Below, one piece after another: positions 58,383 through 64,000 of a stretch of DNA of 64,000 nucleotides (position 1 is the stretch's first letter; each line of letters begins with the position of its first letter). Both the position numbers and the translations under genes were made by a program. The notes below the pieces were generated by a model. The model was not told the origin of the DNA. It did no database searches and worked only from the letters and a program-made list of their open reading frames with translations. The DNA is from Streptomyces malaysiensis subsp. samsunensis (GTDB lineage Bacteria > Actinomycetota > Actinomycetes > Streptomycetales > Streptomycetaceae). The stretch is from assembly GCF_024519315.1 (NCBI RefSeq), contig NZ_JANIIC010000015.1:97331-161330 (forward strand), given 5' to 3'.

Positions 58383-58976
58383 ATGGCACGCCGGCGGGAC
58401 GAGCGGATCGACCACGCCGTGCTGGCCGCGGTGCGCGAACTCGTACGGGAGATTGGTTATCCGGCCCTGACCATGGAGGCCATCGCGCAGCGGGCGGACA
58501 CCACCAAACCCGCCATCCGCCGGCGCTGGAAGAGCCAGAAACACCTGGTCGTCGAGGCCATGGCGCGGGACCGGGCCGGTGTGGTGGAGATGGACACCGG
58601 ATGCACGCACTGCGACATCGTCGGGCATCTCGAAGCGCTCCGCGTCGCCATGGACGACCCGGTCCTCGGCCATGTGCTCCCGGCGCTCGTGGCCGACCTC
58701 GCGGACGATCCGGAGCTGCGGGAAACCTTCCTCACCGCGGTCTGGGCACCGCGCCGGGAAGCGTGTGAGGCGTCGCTGCGGAAGGGCGTCGCACGCGGCG
58801 ATCTGCGCCCGGACCTCGATGTCGACCTCGTGCTGGACCTGTTCGCCGCCCCGGTCGTCTTCCGGGCCCTCTTCGGCCACTCCGGACTCGGCCCGGATTT
58901 CCCGGCGGACGTCGCGCGTGCCGTGCTCTCCGGGGTGGGCACCGGCGGCGGACACCGCTGCCCGGGAAACGGCTGA
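58383..58976 (+). CDS. TetR-family regulator of the oxidoreductase
   Basis: 197 residues with an N-terminal helix-turn-helix LTMEAIAQRADTTKPAIRRRW and a TetR_C_16-like ligand domain (PVLGHVLPALVADLADDPELRETF). AGGAG lies 7 bases before ATG 58383. A CTHC pair at about 79-82 is an unusual feature that might sense redox or metals. Clustering with the oxidoreductase suggests repression relieved by a substrate. Confidence 0.87.
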   Translation: MARRRDERIDHAVLAAVRELVREIGYPALTMEAIAQRADTTKPAIRRRWKSQKHLVVEAMARDRAGVVEMDTGCTHCDIVGHLEALRVAMDDPVLGHVLPALVADLADDPELRETFLTAVWAPRREACEASLRKGVARGDLRPDLDVDLVLDLFAAPVVFRALFGHSGLGPDFPADVARAVLSGVGTGGGHRCPGNG

Positions 58977-59004
58977 CGCCGCTGCTCTCAGGAAACGGCT
59001 GACG
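58965..59004. repeat. 14-bp direct repeat spanning the TetR stop codon
   Basis: GGAAACGGCTGACG occurs at 58965-58978, including the TetR stop, and again at 58991-59004. It lies in the 33-bp convergent gap with the methyltransferase gene. It may be a small duplication that extended the TetR 3' end. Confidence 0.85.
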
Positions 59005-59009
59005 TCCGC

Positions 59010-59807
59010 TCAGCCGGTCTTGCGGGCCACGCCGCCGTAGTAGCCGATCTCCCCGGGTCCGGTCGGCGGCGGGGCGTCCGGGCGCCAGAACGGGACCTCG
59101 GCCAGACCGGGCTCGACCAGGGTGAAGCCGTCGAAGAAGCGCTCGATCCGGGCGCGCGACCGCAGGGTCAGAGCGGCGGTGGCATCGTCGTACACGGCCT
59201 GGGCCGCGCTGCGGTCGGCGAAGTCGTCCGTGGCGTGGGAGAGCACCAGGAAGCTCCCGTCCGGGAGCGCGTCGCGCAGCGTGGCGAGGACCCGCTCGGG
59301 CTCCTCCGCCTCGGTGAGGAAGTGCACGATGGCGACGAGGAGCACCGCGACCGGCTCGCCGAAGTCGATGACCCGGCGGACCTCGGGGTGGTCCACGATG
59401 GCCCGCGGGTCGCGCAGATCGGCGAGCGCGATGCTGGTCGAGGCGGAGCCGCGCAGCAGCACATTGGCGTAGGTGTTGACGATCGGGTCGTTGTCGACGT
59501 ACGCGACGCGCGTGTCCGGCGCCAACTCCCGGGCGATCTCATGCACATTGGGCGAACTGGGCAGTCCGGTGCCGATGTCGAGAAGCTGCCGGACGCCGCT
59601 GCCGACCACATACCGCACGGCGCGCCGCAGAAAGTCGCGGTTGGCCCGTACGCCGCTCCACACCTCGGGTGCCGCGGTGGCGAGCCGGTCGGCGGCCTCG
59701 CGGTCCACCTCGTAGTTGTTCTTGCCGCCCAGCAGGTAGTCGTAGATCCGCGCGGGGTGTGGCCTGCTGGTATCGATCTCCTCGGCACGGAAGCCGTTCT
59801 CCGCCAC
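59010..59807 (-). CDS. SAM-dependent methyltransferase, SCO0995/DUF574 type
   Basis: 265 residues. It has the actinomycete-specific N-terminus RPHPARIYDYLLGGKNNYEVDR, then a Rossmann methyltransferase core (VRQLLDIGTGLPSSPNVHEIA, VAYVDNDPIV) and a C-terminal IGYYGGVARK. This is the PF04672 family, abundant in Streptomyces with mostly unknown substrates. GTG 59807 has GAGGAG with 6-base spacing. It stands alone. Confidence 0.92.
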   Translation of the reverse strand: MAENGFRAEEIDTSRPHPARIYDYLLGGKNNYEVDREAADRLATAAPEVWSGVRANRDFLRRAVRYVVGSGVRQLLDIGTGLPSSPNVHEIARELAPDTRVAYVDNDPIVNTYANVLLRGSASTSIALADLRDPRAIVDHPEVRRVIDFGEPVAVLLVAIVHFLTEAEEPERVLATLRDALPDGSFLVLSHATDDFADRSAAQAVYDDATAALTLRSRARIERFFDGFTLVEPGLAEVPFWRPDAPPPTGPGEIGYYGGVARKTG

Positions 59808-60014
59808 GCTGTGCTCCTCTCGACGGCCGCCACGGCCCCCGTCCGCGTTCGACTGTCGCACAGCTTCCCATATCAACGCCGGTGCCGGACGCCGGAATTC
59901 ACCGCGTCCGGCCCGCTGGTCAGGCGGCCGGCACCGTGCCGCCACGGCTGCTGCTCCGCGCGTTGCCCGACGCCGAGGATGTGGCCGCCACGACGAGCGT
60001 GCGCCGGTGGCCGG

Positions 60015-60896
60015 TCAGACCTCGGCCTCGGTCTTGGTCTCGGTCTTAGTGGTCTCGGCCGCCGGTGCCTTGGTCTCGGCCGTCTTGACCGTCTCCGCAG
60101 CCGGTGCCCCGGCTTCCGGTGTCTCGGTCGACGCCTCGGCCGCAGTCGTCTCGGCCGCCGCCGCGGCGGCAGCGGCGGCGCGTGCCTGGCTCCTGCGGCG
60201 CGACCGCTTGCCGTACCAGGCCGTCCATACGCCCATGGAGCTCAGCACGGCGTAGATGAGGACGGGGCTCAGCACGACCATGGTGTCGGTTCTCAGCGTG
60301 TAGGACAGCACGATCCGCACCGCGGACTCCATGCAGTAGACCACGCCCCACACGGTCGTCATCGTGATCATTGCCTTGCGGAAGCCGTCGACCTGCCACA
60401 GGCCGTTCCACCAGGCGGTGCTCCGCTCGGTGCCGTCGGTGGAGAACTTGCGACCCAAGTAGAAGATCAGTGGGCGCGGCGTCAGCAGCGTCGCCAGGCA
60501 CAACAGGCCGAACAGCCCGGTGACGGCCGAGTCCTTGATCAGCAGAGCGCGGGCCGAATGCGCGCCGACGGTCGACACCACGGCCGTGATCACGACGAAC
60601 ACCAGCGTGACGATGGCGAGTTCATCGAGGCGGCGGCGCCAGGCGATGTGCACGGCACTGTCGATCACCAGCCAGACGCTGCTGATCAGCAGTGCGGCGA
60701 ATTCGCTGAAGCCGTGGTCGCGCAGTGCGTTGTACGTGATGATCGGCGCGACGACGGTGAGGCTGAGCGTGACGGTCCAGCCGAGAATGGCGGCGCGCTT
60801 GGACCGGGCGGGCGCGGGCGGGCGCTCGCCGGTCGGTGGCGCTTGTGCATCCGGTGCGCTTGAGGCGCCTTCCGAAGTTGTGTCCTGAGTGAGCAC
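60015..60896 (-). CDS. VC0807-type membrane protein with low-complexity tail
   Basis: 293 residues. A polar N-terminus precedes about six hydrophobic helices (AAILGWTVTLSLTVVAPII, LLISSVWLVIDSAVHI, LAIVTLVFVVITAVVSTV, VWGVVYCMESAVRIVLSY) with LIFYLGRKF and ERSTAWWNGLW, typical of VC0807-family proteins. The last 65 residues are Ala/Glu/Thr-rich (TVKTAETKAPAAETTKTETK), highly charged and repetitive, probably cytoplasmic. The GTG start has AGGGGAA upstream. Function unknown. It is divergent from an MMPL exporter. Confidence 0.82.
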   Translation of the reverse strand: MLTQDTTSEGASSAPDAQAPPTGERPPAPARSKRAAILGWTVTLSLTVVAPIITYNALRDHGFSEFAALLISSVWLVIDSAVHIAWRRRLDELAIVTLVFVVITAVVSTVGAHSARALLIKDSAVTGLFGLLCLATLLTPRPLIFYLGRKFSTDGTERSTAWWNGLWQVDGFRKAMITMTTVWGVVYCMESAVRIVLSYTLRTDTMVVLSPVLIYAVLSSMGVWTAWYGKRSRRRSQARAAAAAAAAAETTAAEASTETPEAGAPAAETVKTAETKAPAAETTKTETKTEAEV

Positions 60897-61316
60897 GGTT
60901 CCCCTGCAAGTGTTCCTGGTGGTAACGGGAGAGGGGAACGTAAAACAGCCCCCTCGTAAGAGGACAGTACCGGGACGCCAAATGTCGCCAAAATCTCGGC
61001 GGAAGGCCGTTTCAAGGCGGTGGTGAGGGTCAAGTGACTGCTTTGGATTGACATTCCGTCGCCCCCTTCGGCTTTTGGGAAGTCAAAGGCCATTGCGGTG
61101 AGAGGCCCTGAGAAGAACCCCTTTGTGAAAACGGTCCAGTAAACGACGGTTTCCGTTGTGTACAGGTGCACCGGAAAGTCCGGTCGCCACCCCTGATAGC
61201 GGGTCATTGCGGGGCTTCTCCACACACCGATGTGACCTGGAGGAGGGTCGTTCGTTGGGTGTCCTGCGCGGCCGTCCCCTTCGGGCGCCGCGCGGTGACC
61301 CAGGGGAGGGGGTGGC
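60897..61316. other. 420-bp divergent intergenic region, no gene seen
   Basis: The spacer separates the VC0807-type gene (leftward) from the MMPL gene (rightward). It contains an A/T-richer stretch (about 61120-61170, AAAACGGTCCAGTAAACGACGGTTTCCG), TTGACA at 61048 and a GAGGGG/CCCCTC inverted pair near 60930-60950. I find no confident promoter pair, RNA gene or short gene in it. A strong GGGAGGGGGTGG lies just before the MMPL start. Confidence 0.45.
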
Positions 61317-63512
61317 ATGTTCGTCCGGCTGGGGCGTTTCGACGTCGCGCGCAGGGTCTGGGTGCTCGCGGGCGCGGCACTGGTGCTGGTGGTGTCCTGC
61401 TGGGCGTGTGCCGGGCTGCCCGGACGGCTCAGCTACGGCGGCTTCATGGCACCCGCCGCGGAGGCGAGCCGGGCGGCGGACGCGATCAGGGCCGAGGTCG
61501 GGCAGGGCGGCGCCGATGTCCTGGTCACCTTCCGCAACGAGGGGCTGACCGCCGATCGGCCCGCCTTCCGGGAAGCGGTGGAGGAGGCGCTGCGCCGGGC
61601 GCCCAAGGGCACCGTGGACCGGGCGACGACGGCTTGGTCCACGGCCAATCCGCTGCTGGCCTCCCTCGACCAGCACTCGACCGTGGTGCCCGTCCTGCTG
61701 CGCGGCGACGGCGAGACCGGCCGCACCCAGAGCTATCTGGCGCTGCGGGACGCCCTGCGCGCGCCGGGGTTCGAGGTCTCCTGGACCGGGCCCGGCGCGA
61801 TCATCTCCGAGATCGTCCAGCGGTCCCAACACGACCTGGTGCGCACCGAGTTGATGGTGCTGCCGCTGATGATGCTGCTGATGGTGTTCGTCTTCCGGGG
61901 CGTCGTCGCCGCGCTGCTGCCGGTGGTCACCGGAGTCCTGGCGACGGCCGCGGCCCTCGCCGCGCTGCGCGCCGTGGCCGATGTCATCGAGGTCCCGTAT
62001 GTGACCGTCAACCTGGTGGTGGCCATCGGGCTCGCCGCGGGCGTCGACGCCGGTCTGCTCATCGTCAGCAGATTCCGGGAGGAGCTGCGAGCGGGACGAA
62101 CCCCCGCGGAGGCCGTCGCCGTCACCGTCGACACCGCCGGGCGGACGGTGGCCCTGTCCGGCGTCGTCATGACCTTCATCGCCGTGGGCCTCGCCTTCTT
62201 CCCGCTCGGCTTCGTCCGCGCGCTGGGGATCGGCGCGGCGGCCGGGCTGCTGGTGGGCGCCCTTGTGACGGTGACGGTGCTGCCCGCGCTGCTGTTCTGT
62301 CTGGGCGAGCGCGTGGACGCGCTCTCACCGGCCTGGCTGCGGCGCCGGGACGGCCAGCGCGACGGTGTGCTGTGGGGCCGGGTGGCCCGTGCGGTGATGC
62401 GGAAGCCCATCGCCTACACCTGCGCCGTCTCCGCGCTGCTGATCGCCCTCGCGGTGCCGTTCCTGCACACCGTCATCGGCTTCCCCGACCAGCGGATGCT
62501 GCCCGCCGGGGCGCCGGCCCGGGTGGCGGCCGAGCGCATGGAACACGACTTCGCCGTCTCCGGCCTCGGCACCTTGCAGGCCATCGCCACCTTCGACCAC
62601 CCCGTGGACCGCGGCCGCGGCCACGCCGACCTGCTGACGTGGACCCGGAACGTCTCCGAACTGCCCGGCGCCCGGGGCGTGCTGGTGGCCGGGACGACCG
62701 GGAACAAGGCCGTCATCTACGTCGGCCAGAGCCACCGGGTGGAGAGCGACTCCGCCAAGTCGCTGGTACGAGCCGTGCGCGCGCTGCCCGTGCCCGGTGG
62801 CAGCGGGGTGCTGGTGGGCGGCGCCTCCGCCCTCGCGGTGGACACCATGGACACCTTCTACCGGCTGCTGCCCCGGGTGCTGGCCTTCATGGTCGTCACG
62901 AGCCTGGTACTGCTCACCGTCGCCCTGCGCTCGCTCGTGCTGCCCCTCAAGGCGCTGGTGATGAACGCCCTGTCCATCGGCGCCTCCTTCGGCGCCCTCA
63001 CCTGGATCTTCCAGGACGGACACGCCGGCAGGCTGCTCGGCGCCGAGCCGACGGGCTATGTGGACGCGCTGGCACCCATCGTCATGCTGTTCCTGCTCAT
63101 CGCGGTGTCCATGGACTACGAGCTGTTCCTGCTGCTGCGCATCCGTGAGCAGTACCGCCTGCTCGGGGACGACCGGGAGGCGGTGGCGGTGGGGATCCAG
63201 CGCTCGGGACGGGTGATCAGCGCCGCCGCGGCGGCCGTTCTGGTGGTGACGGCCTGCTTCGCGACCAGCGGTGTGGTGATGGTCAAGGAGATCTGCGTCG
63301 GGGTCTTCCTGGCCGTGCTGATCGACGCGGTGCTCGTACGGGCGGTTCTGGTGCCCGCCGTCATGCGGCTGCTCGGCGCCGCGAACTGGTGGTGGCCCCG
63401 CTTCTCCGGGAACTCGCACACGGGCAAGGGCGTGCGGCCGGAGGCCGCCCCGGAACACGCGGCGCGGCTTCCGGCCCCCGCCGAGCCGTCAGCCGAACGT
63501 CAGCCGCGCTGA
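61317..63512 (+). CDS. MMPL-family (RND-type) membrane exporter
   Basis: 731 residues, two MMPL halves with about 11-12 helices and two external loops (38-170 and about 400-510). The first half has AIGLAAGVDAGLLIVSRFREE. The second has IAVSMDYELFLLLRIREQ with Asp600-Tyr601, one of the two Asp-Tyr proton-relay pairs of MmpL3-like proteins. At the matching first-half site the sequence is Asp244-Ala245, so the partner Tyr is missing. These proteins export lipids or secondary metabolites with proton motive force. The tail is Pro/Ala/Glu-rich and cytoplasmic. It overlaps the convergent gene by 24 bases. Confidence 0.88.
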   Translation: MFVRLGRFDVARRVWVLAGAALVLVVSCWACAGLPGRLSYGGFMAPAAEASRAADAIRAEVGQGGADVLVTFRNEGLTADRPAFREAVEEALRRAPKGTVDRATTAWSTANPLLASLDQHSTVVPVLLRGDGETGRTQSYLALRDALRAPGFEVSWTGPGAIISEIVQRSQHDLVRTELMVLPLMMLLMVFVFRGVVAALLPVVTGVLATAAALAALRAVADVIEVPYVTVNLVVAIGLAAGVDAGLLIVSRFREELRAGRTPAEAVAVTVDTAGRTVALSGVVMTFIAVGLAFFPLGFVRALGIGAAAGLLVGALVTVTVLPALLFCLGERVDALSPAWLRRRDGQRDGVLWGRVARAVMRKPIAYTCAVSALLIALAVPFLHTVIGFPDQRMLPAGAPARVAAERMEHDFAVSGLGTLQAIATFDHPVDRGRGHADLLTWTRNVSELPGARGVLVAGTTGNKAVIYVGQSHRVESDSAKSLVRAVRALPVPGGSGVLVGGASALAVDTMDTFYRLLPRVLAFMVVTSLVLLTVALRSLVLPLKALVMNALSIGASFGALTWIFQDGHAGRLLGAEPTGYVDALAPIVMLFLLIAVSMDYELFLLLRIREQYRLLGDDREAVAVGIQRSGRVISAAAAAVLVVTACFATSGVVMVKEICVGVFLAVLIDAVLVRAVLVPAVMRLLGAANWWWPRFSGNSHTGKGVRPEAAPEHAARLPAPAEPSAERQPR

Positions 63513-64000
63513 ACCGCTGCCGGAACCACCGGCCAGCCTGCCCTGTGTCCAGCAGTCCCGGCCCACACCGCGGTTGTCCACGGCGATTTCGACGCCCACG
63601 GAGCCCGCGAAGAGGCCCCTGGTGATCTGTACGTTCTCGGCCCTGAAGGTGACGTTGCCATCGGCGTCGTTGGTGAAGCGGAGCTTGCCGCCGCCGCTGC
63701 TGGTGCCGATCCGTTCACCGCCCGGCCCGAGCCACTCCGCGGTGCCCGTGCCGGTGCCGGTGGCCGCCGCGCAGGTGCCCTCGGCCATGCCCTCCAGGGT
63801 GACCCGCACCGTGGAGACCACGGCGGAGCCCAGACAGCTCCCGGTAATGGTGGCCCGGTAGCCCGCGACACCACTGCGGTCGCGCTCCAGAACCAGGTCG
63901 GGGTCGGTGGGTTCCACCGTGGCCGTGCCCTTGCAGGTCAACGGCAGCGGAACCGCCGGCGCTTCGGCGGCCGCGCGGGCCGGGGGCTGCTGCCCCAGTA
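63489..64000 (-). CDS. putative secreted beta-sandwich protein (5' end outside window)
   Basis: The frame is open to the right edge, so the N-terminus is missing. About 170 residues are seen: an Ala/Pro-rich stretch (PPARAAAEAPAVPLPLTC) like a mature-protein start after a signal peptide, then strand-rich sequence with four Cys (LTCKGTATVEP, TGSCLGSAV, GTCAAATG, RDCWTQG), probably two disulfides, and many Gly/Thr turns. This suggests an exported beta-sandwich protein. I do not recognise a named family. The 3' end overlaps the MMPL gene tail-to-tail. Confidence 0.7.
   Translation of the reverse strand, partial: LGQQPPARAAAEAPAVPLPLTCKGTATVEPTDPDLVLERDRSGVAGYRATITGSCLGSAVVSTVRVTLEGMAEGTCAAATGTGTGTAEWLGPGGERIGTSSGGGKLRFTNDADGNVTFRAENVQITRGLFAGSVGVEIAVDNRGVGRDCWTQGRLAGGSGSGSARLTFG

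Overview
The window is typical of a Streptomyces chromosome (or a close actinomycete). GC content is very high, third codon positions are nearly all G or C, GTG starts are common, and many genes overlap by the 4 bases GTGA or ATGA. Family content agrees: WhiJ-like/DUF397 pairs, an SCO0995-type methyltransferase, a twin-domain xylanase locus and several LacI-controlled sugar operons. No rRNA, tRNA or CRISPR array was seen.

Layout. 1-8307: a rhamnose locus, with a secreted alpha-L-rhamnosidase (cut by the left edge) divergent from a four-gene rhamnose-type ABC importer and two tandem LacI paralogs. 8362-12173: a flavin monooxygenase, a WhiJ/DUF397 module and a small methyltransferase. 12184-13758: a tnpB-only IS200/IS605-type element, whose ends I place at TTAC/TCAA, beside a gene remnant. 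13767-20571: a Tat-exported phosphoesterase, a PRMT-like methyltransferase and an orphan hydratase-dehydrogenase-aldolase trio of the meta-cleavage lower pathway. 20767-34503: plant polysaccharide genes. These are an acetylxylan esterase/GH10 xylanase operon, a truncated carboxylesterase, a CUT1 sugar importer with LacI regulator, a GH5-like and a GH3 enzyme, and a secreted GH5. 34739-40480: a NitT/TauT-type ABC importer, an unusual cytochrome P450 and a fatty-acid desaturase. 40598-42106: a second WhiJ/DUF397 module.

The accessory core is 42379-57302. A two-gene operon encodes an NAD-dependent reductase and a 1157-residue KS-ACP-alpha-oxoamine synthase fusion in which the acyltransferase domain appears excised. 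This looks like a compact route to an amino-ketone or sphingoid-like product. Next come a minus-strand block (TetR, a MAB_1171c-type membrane protein, XRE regulator, ImmA/IrrE-type metallopeptidase), a NACHT-LRR protein of the bacterial NLR type, and a pair made of a STAND-like ATPase with an altered P-loop and a membrane-anchored periplasmic-binding-protein-fold sensor. The last part (57332-64000) holds a quinone-oxidoreductase/TetR pair with a 40-bp palindromic operator-promoter, an SCO0995-type methyltransferase, a VC0807-type membrane protein, an MMPL exporter and a partial secreted protein.

The most promising candidates for an undescribed system are the KS-ACP-AOS operon and the ATPase/membrane-sensor pair next to the NACHT-LRR gene.
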